Source: Kovacikia minuta CCNUW1 (GTDB lineage Bacteria > Cyanobacteriota > Cyanobacteriia > Leptolyngbyales > Leptolyngbyaceae). From it: DNA of 64,000 bases. This document shows positions 25,831 to 33,994 of this stretch, in pieces; the stretch's first letter is position 1; every line of letters begins with the position of its first letter. Made by a program: the position numbers and the translations under genes. The stretch is taken from contig NZ_CP083582.1 in the NCBI RefSeq assembly GCF_020091585.1, positions 930,001-994,000 on the forward strand. The letters are read 5' to 3'. The notes below the pieces were generated by a model. The model worked only from the letters and a program-made list of their open reading frames with translations. It made no database searches and was not told the DNA's origin.

Positions 25831-26760
25831 TCAGAGTTTCTGATCTAATTTCACTCGTGGTTCTGATTTCAAAAAATTGATGTAAGCTAACGCGGCAGCA
25901 TCAGCATTTTCCATTAATAGTAAATGTCCTGCGTTTGGAAGTTTAATCAATTTGCTATGGGGAATACAACGATTAAGTTTGTTAGCCCCACGAATGTCAA
26001 AAATTTGATCCGCTTCACCCCAAATAATTAGCGTAGGAACTGGAACAGGTGCGCTTTGACAAAGCACATCATCGTAAAGATTAACAATATCCCAGATCTG
26101 TTGATAGTGACGGTTGCGAGCCAGATAGTCTTTGACTTTCGCTGCTTTTACAGCATCAGGAATTTGGGGAGGGGTGACAAACAGCAAGCTAATTTCGAGA
26201 TCAAATTCTTCAGTCGTAATCGGAATAAAAGGATTAACACCCTGGTAAATGGCATTCCTCACACCCTTCGCCCAATCAATCACCCCCAAAGGAGATCCAA
26301 TCAATGCAAGGCTCCGCACTTGCTTGGGATATTGGTGTGTGTAAAGGGAAGCGATCGCCCCTCCCATCGAACTACCTGCCAAATCAAACCTGTCAATTTT
26401 GAGGCTATTGATCCACTCGTGGATGAGGTTCACCTGACGTTCAAGGGCATACTGCTCCACCGTAAATCCAGCGCTATTTCCGTAACCCGGTAGATCAAGG
26501 GCGATCGCTCGATAACCGGACTGCGAAAGTTGACACATGAAGCGCTTCCATTGTTCTTTGTCCGCAAACAACCCATGCAACAAAATAATGGTTGAACCTT
26601 TGCCAACAGCGTTGTAAGTCAGGGTACCGCCACTGAGGTTAATCGAAGCATTGACAATGTTGCAGGTTGAAACGGGGTTTGGGCGATCGGCAAGGCTGTT
26701 GCTGATTAGCCCAATCAACAGCATCGCAGCCAACCCAAGTCGGATAATTAGTTTTCTCAT
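25831..26760 (-). CDS. Exported alpha/beta hydrolase
   Basis: 310 residues from ATG 26760, which begins a clear signal peptide (MRKLIIRLGLAAMLLIGLIS, cleavage near SLA). Oxyanion-hole region LLHGLFADKEQW, nucleophile GSSMG (DLAGSSMGGAIAS), acid in IWGEADQIFD and histidine in NAGHLLLMENAD: a complete catalytic triad. An in-frame ATG at 26799 overlaps the upstream methyltransferase stop (ATGA), so the two genes are probably co-transcribed and perhaps translationally coupled. Substrate unknown. Confidence 0.85.
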   Translation of the reverse strand: MRKLIIRLGLAAMLLIGLISNSLADRPNPVSTCNIVNASINLSGGTLTYNAVGKGSTIILLHGLFADKEQWKRFMCQLSQSGYRAIALDLPGYGNSAGFTVEQYALERQVNLIHEWINSLKIDRFDLAGSSMGGAIASLYTHQYPKQVRSLALIGSPLGVIDWAKGVRNAIYQGVNPFIPITTEEFDLEISLLFVTPPQIPDAVKAAKVKDYLARNRHYQQIWDIVNLYDDVLCQSAPVPVPTLIIWGEADQIFDIRGANKLNRCIPHSKLIKLPNAGHLLLMENADAAALAYINFLKSEPRVKLDQKL

Positions 26761-26795
26761 ATTGAATGTTTCTATGCATTTCCAGATGCATTCGC

Positions 26796-27584
26796 TCATT
26801 GGGCTGGAGTCAGCAAAACTTCCATCTGATAAAACTTGAAGGTATTTGCTTCAGCAGGTGTATCAGCAGCGATCGATTGGTAAGCATCAAGCACATCAGT
26901 GATAAAAGCAGCTTGTTCAGCCTCTGGTAGAAAGCGCGTCCATTCCACCAGGGTTACTTGACAGTAGGCAAAGAAAGCTTGGCGGGATTTGAAATCCCAG
27001 GATTTATCTTCCACATCGATTTGCACAACCTTCAGGTCAGCTTGTGTTGCCAAAATCCGATATTCATCCGGGGTGAAATGCACGTATGGCTTTTGCAAAT
27101 TTGGAAAGTAGCGAACCCAGCGCGATGAGTGGCAAATATCCTGAATCACATCCTCAATGCATTTGCGATCGCCCTGGGGCACAAATCGCAGCAATGCTTT
27201 TCCGGTTGGTTCCAGGGCTTGGTGGAGCGAGTGGAGGGCTGCGCTTTGCTCGGTTACCCAATGGAGCGCATTAAAGGAAACAATCAAATTAAACGCATTC
27301 TGGTAGGGCAGGTTGCGGGCATCTGCCACTTCAAAGCGAAGATTCGGCTGAGATTGTGCGTAATGAGTCTGGGCAAACGTGATCATGTTCTGGGATGGAT
27401 CGATGCCCAAGACCTGACCCTGGGGGACTTTTGCCGCGATCGCAGCAGTAATCTTGCCATTGCCACAACCCATATCTAAAATGCGTTCATTTCCTTGCAA
27501 GGTCAGCCGTGCCAACTGTTCCCCAGCCATAACTTCTTGCAGTTTGGAAATCGATTGATAGTCACTTGCATTCCACTCCACCAT
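26796..27584 (-). CDS. SAM-dependent methyltransferase (trans-aconitate methyltransferase-like)
   Basis: 262 residues. Class I motif I is ILDMGCGNGKITAAIA, with AGEQLARLTLQGNE before it; acidic loop VLGIDPSQNMI, then FEVADARNLPY and LIVSFNALHWV. The opening WNASDYQSISKLQ is characteristic of trans-aconitate 2-methyltransferase-like proteins. ATG 27584 is chosen over a TTG at 27590. The stop overlaps a possible start of the downstream hydrolase. An IS1-family copy lies 51 bp upstream of the gene and may have separated it from its promoter. Confidence 0.85.
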   Translation of the reverse strand: MVEWNASDYQSISKLQEVMAGEQLARLTLQGNERILDMGCGNGKITAAIAAKVPQGQVLGIDPSQNMITFAQTHYAQSQPNLRFEVADARNLPYQNAFNLIVSFNALHWVTEQSAALHSLHQALEPTGKALLRFVPQGDRKCIEDVIQDICHSSRWVRYFPNLQKPYVHFTPDEYRILATQADLKVVQIDVEDKSWDFKSRQAFFAYCQVTLVEWTRFLPEAEQAAFITDVLDAYQSIAADTPAEANTFKFYQMEVLLTPAQ

Positions 27585-27642
27585 GATCAATCTGCTCCAC
27601 GGTCAGATGAAATAAAGTCGGCACAGCAATACAACAATTTAG

Positions 27643-28511
27643 GGTAGTCCACTTTAGTAAAGGTTAGAGAGAAATAAGGAAGAATCAACCAACTTCATCC
27701 TGTAACGTGAAGCTGCTCGTTGTAATGATGAATAAAATTCCAAATCGCAGCTTTGTGATTCTCGATGCTCTTTGAGAAGGATAAGGTCTTCCTCACTAAC
27801 CGGGACACACGTTGTCTGAGTGTGTTGTTAAAGCGCTCAATGTAACTGGTTAATCCCGTCTCTTTACCCACAACTCGATGCCGTTTGCTGGGCAACACCG
27901 ATTTGTATGCCTCCCAGTCATCGGTATAAACCACCCCACATTGTCGATAAACCGCAGGCAGTGACTCCCATAAGCCCTGTGCCGACTCCTTGGAGCGGTC
28001 GCCAATGAAGCACCCAATGATCTCGCGTGTTACCACATCCAATGCCAACCAGACCCATTGCTTGTTCCCTTTGTGATCTACAAACGACCACAACTCGTCC
28101 ATCTGCACTTGATGAGAGCCTTTGGGTTTGGACTCTACCTGCGTTTGTTGAGGAACCTGCTCATAGTATTCATTGACATAACGCTGCAACCAGTCCTCAG
28201 ATACCTCCATCACACGAGCAATACCTGCCAAAGGGATCTTCTCCAGTAACAGGCGATCAATGAGGGCAGTGCGGTCAGGCTCGATGCGTTTCCACTGCGG
28301 ATCTTCGACAAACTGACGACCGCAGTCTCGACAGCGGTAATTCTGCTTGCCCCGACGAGTCGTACCGTTTTTCTTGATGTCGTCGGAACCACAGGTTGGG
28401 CAAAGAAGATAGAGCTTCATGATGCAGGTTTGTTGCTCAGAGCCAATAGAACTACACGGCTCCATGATAACAACTGCTTATTTTCTCTGGCATTTACATA
28501 AGGGTACTACC
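27643..28511 (-). mobile_element. IS1-family insertion sequence, copy 2 (869 bp)
   Basis: Same length and same transposase as copy 1, opposite orientation. Ends GGTAGTCCACTTTAG and GGGTACTACC. Flanked by the 8-bp target duplication CAATTTAG (27635-27642 and 28512-28519). Both targets end in TTTAG, hinting at a target preference. Inserted between genes. Confidence 0.95.
27695..28465 (-). CDS. IS1-family transposase (copy 2)
   Basis: 256 residues, identical to the product at 12924-13694: zinc ribbon CPTCGSDD...CRDCG, HTH and DDE motifs QMDELW, YTDDW, ERFNNTLR. Single continuous frame. Probable internal start at ATG 28420. Confidence 0.95.
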   Translation of the reverse strand: MEPCSSIGSEQQTCIMKLYLLCPTCGSDDIKKNGTTRRGKQNYRCRDCGRQFVEDPQWKRIEPDRTALIDRLLLEKIPLAGIARVMEVSEDWLQRYVNEYYEQVPQQTQVESKPKGSHQVQMDELWSFVDHKGNKQWVWLALDVVTREIIGCFIGDRSKESAQGLWESLPAVYRQCGVVYTDDWEAYKSVLPSKRHRVVGKETGLTSYIERFNNTLRQRVSRLVRKTLSFSKSIENHKAAIWNFIHHYNEQLHVTG

Positions 28512-28549
28512 CAATTTAGCAGGTTGTCAGGGGATTATGACTTCAGGTT

Positions 28550-29038
28550 CTACATTGGATTAGTTTCCAGGGTTTGACCGGGGAGGAAAGTCCGATCGAG
28601 AATTTGGTCAGATGGGTAGGGACAGCTTTGGGGGAGATCGCGATCGGTCAACGGTGTTTCACGAATGACCAGATCGATTCCATCTTCATAAGCATCCTGG
28701 ATTGCTTCAGGGAGGTAGGGTTTCAAGCTAGGGTTTTCATCCAGTATCTTTAGGACACGCCGACGCTGTTCTCGAATGGTGGCAAACCAGCTTTTAGAAC
28801 GGTGGGTAGACTGAAATTCCCATTTGAGTAAATGCCCCAGCAAAACACCCAGGCGATTCCTCAATTCTTGCCGTTCCTGTCTACCCAACGATTCAATCTC
28901 CTCAGCAAGATTTTCAACGTCCAAATGCTTCCAGGTTCCCTCTCGGAGAAATTTTGCCTGTTCCTGTGTCCATGCATAAAAATCGGTTTCATATAGCCCA
29001 GAAGTTTTACCGGGTAAGGTTCCAAATTCAGCTGTCAT
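28550..29038 (-). CDS. DUF29 family protein
   Basis: 162 residues with the DUF29 signature: YETDFYAWTQEQAKFLREG, LDVENLAEEIESLGRQER, LLGHLLKWEFQSTHRSKSW and IREQRRRV. The family is very common in cyanobacteria and has no assigned function. GGGAG lies 6 bases before ATG 29038. About 30 bp separate its stop from the IS target duplication. Confidence 0.9.
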   Translation of the reverse strand: MTAEFGTLPGKTSGLYETDFYAWTQEQAKFLREGTWKHLDVENLAEEIESLGRQERQELRNRLGVLLGHLLKWEFQSTHRSKSWFATIREQRRRVLKILDENPSLKPYLPEAIQDAYEDGIDLVIRETPLTDRDLPQSCPYPSDQILDRTFLPGQTLETNPM

Positions 29039-29101
29039 GATCTACTCCCTTTACTAGCAACATGCTAGCGCTGTTTATTGGGGGGTAAAAGGACGATCGC
29101 C

Positions 29102-31702
29102 TCACTCAGCTACTTCCTCCTCAGACTCCGTAATCGGGAGTTGTGGCAGAATGACCTCTACGATCAGTTCATCGGGTTCCAGTTTGAGAACATTACTTCC
29201 CTTATCATCCCGGTTTTTTAATGGAACATCTTCCCGATGTAAGCGAGCGATTCGGTTGGTGCTGGTCATAACCGTTACCTCCGCATCAGGAAAGACCGCA
29301 ACTACTCCTGCCAGTACATCGGTCTTTTTCGTAAATTGGAATGCCTGGGTACCCAGTTCTCCTAAACTCGAAAGGCGCAGTGCATTGGTTGGTAATCGCT
29401 TGGTGTAGCCCTGGGCAGAGACCAGCAATAGGTCATCCTCTTGATAAATGACAGAGCAACCGACCAGCTTTTCCTGCTTGCGCACTCGAATGGCCAGGTT
29501 GCCTTGAGCGGTACGGCTGAGAACAGGTAATTGCTCATCATTGACTTCCAGCCGCAACAACCGTCCGCCGGATGTTGCCAATACCAGTTGATCACCCAGT
29601 TCAACCAGGTTGATATAGGTGAGCTGGTCATCTTCCTTCAGCTTCAAAACAGTCAACCCCCGTCCGGTTAGATCGGCAAACTCCGTTAAGGGTAAGCGCT
29701 TGATCCGTCCCTGAGCCGTTACCATCAGCAGGTCGGTTCCTTCCAGATGATCCGGCAGGATAAAACTACCGACGACGGTGTTGCGATCGCCCTGCACCGA
29801 CGCGGGGAGCAACGTCACCAATGGCACTCCCTTTGCTGCCTTCCCCGATACCTGCGACAAATCACCAACAGTGAGGGGATATGCCTTGCCAGTTCGCGTC
29901 AACACCACCAGTGTTTGTTTCGTGGTGGCGAAGTAGGTCTGTTCGACAAAATCATCTCCCTCCTCCAGCACCTTCGTTGGTTTGTCACTCATGCGGCTGC
30001 GACTGCGTTGATAGGTTTTTGGTGCAATCCGGCGAATATAGCCCCGTTGGGTAATTTCCAAAACCGTATCCTGCGCTTCTTCCTCAAACAGGGGAGTAGG
30101 GAGTAGGGAGTAGGGGGTGGGGGAATCTCCCTCTGCCTCCTGCCCTCTGCCCTCTGCCTTCTGCCCTCTGCCTTCTCCATTCCCATTTCCCCCATTCCCA
30201 TTTGCTGTCACAATTCGGGTGCGGCGATCGTCGCCATACTTCTTTTTCAATGCCCGCAGGTCTTTTTTGAGGGCTTTCAGCAGTTCCCGCCGATCGCCCA
30301 ACAACCGCTGGAGATCCTGCATTTGGGTGGTCAACTCATTAAATTCGGTTTGCAGGTTTTGGCGCTCCATGCCTGTTAGACGACGCAGGGGCATTGCCAA
30401 AATCGCGTCCGCCTGCCGATCGCTGAGATTAAACCGTTCCAGGAACGTCATTTTTGCCGTACTCCCGTCGGGAGCATTCCTCAGAATGGTGATGATGTCA
30501 TCCAGGTTAGAAAGTGCCAGCAGCAGACCTTCCACTACATGGGCGCGGTTTTCTTTCTGGGTTAATTCGTTGCGGTAGAGGCGGGTCAGCGTTTGTTCCC
30601 GGAAGGCTAGAAACTGCTGGAGCAGATCGCGTAGGGGCATCTGGCGGGGTTGCCCATTGTCTAGCGCCAGCATAATCGTGCCAAAGTTGGTCTGTAGCGC
30701 AGTTTGGCGATAGAGGAAGCTGAGGATCTTCTGGGGATTGGCTTCTCGCCGCAGTTCGATCACCACCCGGATGCCGTCCCGATCGCTCTCATCCCGGATG
30801 TCCGAAATGCCTTCCAACTTGCCGTGAGCTACCAGCTCCGCCATCTTCTCAATCCAGGCAGCCTTGTTCACCTGGTAGGGCAACTCTGTAACGACGATCG
30901 CTGTCCGTCGATGCCTGCCTTTACCAATCTGAATTTCTTCAATCTGAGCCACCCCCCGCATCGGGATACTGCCCCGTCCGGTGGCGTAAGCTTCCCGGAT
31001 ACCGTCCGTTCCAACAATTTCTCCACCCGTGGGAAAGTCGGGACCGGGAATCAGTTCCAGCAATTTCTCGTCCGACAGGTTGGGGTTATCAATCAGGGCA
31101 ATCAAGCCATCTACCACTTCCCCCAGGTTGTGGGGCGGAATGTTGGTTGCCATGCCCACAGCAATCCCCGAACTGCCGTTGAGCAATAAAAAGGGGAGTT
31201 GGGCAGGTAAAACGGTGGGTTCCTGTTGGGAATTATCGAAGTTGCCAATAAAATCAACTGTCGCGTCGCCAATTTCCGTCAGCAGCCCCTCGTTTCCGAT
31301 CGACGCCAGGCGGCTTTCCGTGTAGCGCATGGCAGCAGGGGGGTCATCATCCACCGAACCGAAGTTGCCGTGCCCATCCAGCAACGGATAGCGGCTGGAA
31401 AACTGCTGCACCATCCGCACCAGGGCATCGTAAACTGCCTGGTCGCCGTGGGGGTGATATTTACCCAACACATCCCCCACCACGCGGGCACATTTACGGT
31501 AGGGGCGATCGGGGGTCAATCCCAGTTCATGCATGGCATACAGAATCCGCCGATGCACCGGTTTCAGCCCATCTCGCACATCCGGCAACGCCCGCCCCAC
31601 GATGACGCTCATGGCATATTCGAGATAAGACTGTTGCATCTCCGTATGCAGTGCAGTGGTGATGATCTGTCCTGCCGGGAGCATATTCAGTTGTTTAGCC
31701 AT
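29102..31702 (-). CDS. gyrA: DNA gyrase/topoisomerase IV subunit A
   Basis: 866 residues. Breakage-reunion subunit of a type IIA topoisomerase: [19 protein letters not shown], catalytic Tyr127 in [10 protein letters not shown], tower and coiled-coil gate, then a C-terminal beta-pinwheel (repeated blades such as [46 protein letters not shown]). No clean GyrA-box is seen, so gyrase versus topoisomerase IV use is open. In [10 protein letters not shown] the position of E. coli Ser83 is Gln88, Asp87 is conserved (Asp92). The linker before the C-terminal domain contains about 35 residues ([20 protein letters not shown]...) encoded by heptamer repeats at 30090-30200. Confidence 0.9.
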   Translation of the reverse strand: MAKQLNMLPAGQIITTALHTEMQQSYLEYAMSVIVGRALPDVRDGLKPVHRRILYAMHELGLTPDRPYRKCARVVGDVLGKYHPHGDQAVYDALVRMVQQFSSRYPLLDGHGNFGSVDDDPPAAMRYTESRLASIGNEGLLTEIGDATVDFIGNFDNSQQEPTVLPAQLPFLLLNGSSGIAVGMATNIPPHNLGEVVDGLIALIDNPNLSDEKLLELIPGPDFPTGGEIVGTDGIREAYATGRGSIPMRGVAQIEEIQIGKGRHRRTAIVVTELPYQVNKAAWIEKMAELVAHGKLEGISDIRDESDRDGIRVVIELRREANPQKILSFLYRQTALQTNFGTIMLALDNGQPRQMPLRDLLQQFLAFREQTLTRLYRNELTQKENRAHVVEGLLLALSNLDDIITILRNAPDGSTAKMTFLERFNLSDRQADAILAMPLRRLTGMERQNLQTEFNELTTQMQDLQRLLGDRRELLKALKKDLRALKKKYGDDRRTRIVTANGNGGNGNGEGRGQKAEGRGQEAEGDSPTPYSLLPTPLFEEEAQDTVLEITQRGYIRRIAPKTYQRSRSRMSDKPTKVLEEGDDFVEQTYFATTKQTLVVLTRTGKAYPLTVGDLSQVSGKAAKGVPLVTLLPASVQGDRNTVVGSFILPDHLEGTDLLMVTAQGRIKRLPLTEFADLTGRGLTVLKLKEDDQLTYINLVELGDQLVLATSGGRLLRLEVNDEQLPVLSRTAQGNLAIRVRKQEKLVGCSVIYQEDDLLLVSAQGYTKRLPTNALRLSSLGELGTQAFQFTKKTDVLAGVVAVFPDAEVTVMTSTNRIARLHREDVPLKNRDDKGSNVLKLEPDELIVEVILPQLPITESEEEVAE
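30090..30200. repeat. Heptamer-type repeats inside gyrA
   Basis: GGGAGTA units at 30091-30115, then CTCTGCC/TTCTGCC units to about 30175 and CCCATTT units to 30200. In frame, encoding a Gly/Glu/Gln then Pro/Thr/Leu linker between the core and the C-terminal pinwheel. Confidence 0.85.
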
Positions 31703-31865
31703 GAGCGTCGTTCCTTATTCCTGAATTCACAAAACCTTTGCGCAATTTAAGTATGCTGACGTTTAGCATAGTGGCAGACCCCCCAATATCAATTGCCCAT
31801 TTCACAGTAGGATTACGCCAGTTAATGAACTGCATCATGCCGGGTCACGTTGGAAGGAAAGCATT

Positions 31866-32264
31866 ATGAAAACTGTTTTGATCGTAGAAGACGACCCGAT
31901 TAACGCACGGGTCTTCTCCAAAATTTTGACAAAGCGGGGCGGGTTGGCAGTCAAGCATACGGAAGATGTGGAAGAAGTGATTCAGATTGCCAAGGCACAG
32001 GAAGCGGACATTATCCTGATGGATGTTTCCCTGGCCCATAGTGTTTACCAGGGTAAACCCGTGGATGGGATTAAAATTACCCAAATGCTGAAGGAAAACC
32101 CTCAAACCGCTAGTCTGCCCATTATCCTGGTAACAGCCCACGCGATGGAGGGACATCGGGAAACTTTCCTGAAACAAAGCGGTGCCGATGGATATATTTC
32201 TAAGCCCGTGGTCGATCATCAAGCCTTTGTTGATGAAATCATGGCACTGCTGCCAAAAAGTTAG
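31866..32264 (+). CDS. Single-domain response regulator 1
   Basis: 132-residue CheY-like receiver with no output domain. Acidic pocket EDD at residues 8-10, phospho-acceptor Asp53 (ADIILMDVSLAH), switch Thr in ILVTAHAM and conserved Lys in GYISKPVV. Followed 3 bp later by a near-duplicate. The insert LAHSVYQGKPVDG after the phospho-site is typical of DivK-like cyanobacterial receivers. No sensor kinase is in the window. Confidence 0.92.
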   Translation: MKTVLIVEDDPINARVFSKILTKRGGLAVKHTEDVEEVIQIAKAQEADIILMDVSLAHSVYQGKPVDGIKITQMLKENPQTASLPIILVTAHAMEGHRETFLKQSGADGYISKPVVDHQAFVDEIMALLPKS

Positions 32265-32267
32265 GAA

Positions 32268-32673
32268 GTGACGATGAAAACCGTCCTGCTGGTCGAAGAT
32301 GATATGGGCAATGTGCGGGTCTTTTCCAAGGTTCTGACCCGTTTGGGAGGGCTGGCGGTTAAGCATACGGAAGACGCGGAAGAAGTAATCCAGATTGCCC
32401 AGGCACGGGAAGCGGACATTATTTTGATGGATGTTTCGCTTCCTCGTAGTATTTATCAAGGGAAACAGGTGGATGGGATCAAGTTGACCCAGATTTTGAA
32501 GAACGACCCGATGACTGCCAGGATTCCAGTGACTTTTGGTCACTGCCCATGCTATGGCAGGTCATCGTGAGATTTTCCTGCAACAAAGTGGGGCAGATGG
32601 CTATATTTCCAAACCAGTTGTTGACTACCAGGACCTTCTGAACCAAATTAAAACCCTGCTGTCGGAAGACTAG
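32268..32673 (+). pseudogene. Single-domain response regulator 2, frameshifted
   Basis: Tandem duplicate of the preceding receiver (EDDMGNVRVFSKVLTRLGGL; Asp53 in DIILMDVSLPRS). The frame breaks in a T4 run at 32534-32537 (ends PVTFGHCPCYGRSS at 32570). Dropping one T restores LVTAHAMAGHREIFLQQSGA, then DGYISKPVVDYQ and a stop at 32671-32673, giving about 135 residues. The 106-bp element starts at 32670, overlapping this stop codon. May be a real mutation or a sequence error. Confidence 0.8.
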
Positions 32674-32775
32674 AACGTCGGCACAGAAACCGGATTTTTT
32701 CTGTAAGATGCTCAAGTTTCGTTGAATATCCTCACCAGAAACCCGGTTTCTCGAAATACTGTACCGATGCTCTAG
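32670..32775. repeat. 106-bp CTAG-ended palindromic element, copy 2
   Basis: Same length and ends as 6674-6779 with a few substitutions on the left (CTAGAACGTCGGCACAG). The TAG of its first CTAG is the stop codon of the second response regulator. Confidence 0.9.
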
Positions 32776-33399
32776 AGTCTGTTTTAAGATATGACCGATA
32801 GATCGGGTTAAGCTTTCCATCTGCATGATTAGAGTTTGGAGTGCCAACCTCCCAACTTCAAATCCCAAAATCACCAGGGCGAAGTAAGCCAACATACTAT
32901 TCCAACCCATCTTTTGCACAGCAGCCTTGCCTTTCAGGCTATCGCAAGCGATATTATCGCTGCATCTTTCAACCATCAACTTGGGAAAGATGAGAGAATC
33001 AATTGATTTCGTACACTAGTACTACTCTAGAGCTATTGTGGCACAACATTGCTCAGAAAATTTCCAGGGAGGGAGTCACCAGAACCTTTTCCCTGACAGG
33101 GGCGCATCTGATGTTAGGGGATTGGTAAGATGACGCGGAGCAGGGGAGAAGGGGAGAGGCGGAGAGCTGGAAATCGGGTTGAAATCCCCATGCCTGCATG
33201 TCCTCCGCGTCAGTCCTATCCCTCCCCCCATGTGAGCGGTTCATGATGATTAATTAACGATTCCGACATAAAAATGGGAGAATAGGGGCGTCAGTGGTGT
33301 AGTGCTTTCTGTTCTGAGTTCTAATTTTGAGTTGTGCCGAGTAGTTCCTGTGTTGGGATGCCCTGTAGGGATGGTTAAAGCTGTAGGGATGGTTAAAGA
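32776..33399. other. 624-bp stretch without a supported gene
   Basis: A minus-strand frame of about 65 codons starting at 32979 (MMVERCSDNIACDSLKGKA) runs into the 106-bp element; I recognise no family, so it may be a remnant. At 33132-33211, GACGCGGAG and CTCCGCGTC form the ends of an approximately 80-bp inverted repeat with G-rich heptamer content between. CTGTAGGGATGGTTAAAG is repeated in tandem at about 33363-33398, just before the next start. Confidence 0.5.
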
Positions 33400-33960
33400 A
33401 TGAGAAGGCAGCACGATCGCACGAAATCAACCCTCCTTCTGTTTGTGGGTTCTGCGGCGATCGCCTATGTCACGACCTATGCTGTGATTCGCTTCAATTC
33501 AGCCCTCTTCTCTTCAAACCAGAGGCTTAGCACACCCATGCCCCCCCTACCTGAAGAAGCCTTATCTGGGGAATCTTTATCTGAGGGCGCTTTATCTGAA
33601 GGCTCTTTTCTAGCTGTTAATAGTGATTCTAATTGCCGCCGGGTGGTGGGCAAAAGCTTTCCGCTCTACGCCGATCCAGGACAAACCGCCAACTACCTGC
33701 AAACCGTCAATGGGGGTCAGCAAGTGGGGCTGGAGAACGGCACCAATACGGTAGTTGGTGGGGATGGCTTACCCTATATTTACGTTTCCGTCCCCTACGG
33801 CAGCCCAAATCCTACGCGGGGCTACATCCAATCTCAGGTACAAAATGCCTCCACGGGTAATACCCGGTCTACCCTGGGGCTGTGCCCTATCAGCAATAAT
33901 GTCCCGCCCCCCCCACCCGATAGTGATGACGGTGGGGGACCTGTTGGAGCCTACTGGTAA
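33400..33960 (+). CDS. Membrane-anchored SH3-like domain protein
   Basis: 186 residues: basic start, one N-terminal membrane segment (STLLLFVGSAAIAYVTTYAV), a Ser/Gly/Glu linker with repeated LSGESLSEGALSEGS units, and a bacterial SH3-like domain (residues about 75-155: NCRRVVGKSFPLYADPGQTA, VNGGQQVGLENGT, YIYVSVPYGSPNPTRGYIQS). The tail is Pro/Asp/Gly rich (PPPPPDSDDGGG). Probably a periplasmic or envelope protein; exact role unknown. Confidence 0.65.
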   Translation: MRRQHDRTKSTLLLFVGSAAIAYVTTYAVIRFNSALFSSNQRLSTPMPPLPEEALSGESLSEGALSEGSFLAVNSDSNCRRVVGKSFPLYADPGQTANYLQTVNGGQQVGLENGTNTVVGGDGLPYIYVSVPYGSPNPTRGYIQSQVQNASTGNTRSTLGLCPISNNVPPPPPDSDDGGGPVGAYW

Positions 33961-33994
33961 TTTCCCCTGGCTTCTACTTCCCATTCCCCATTTT

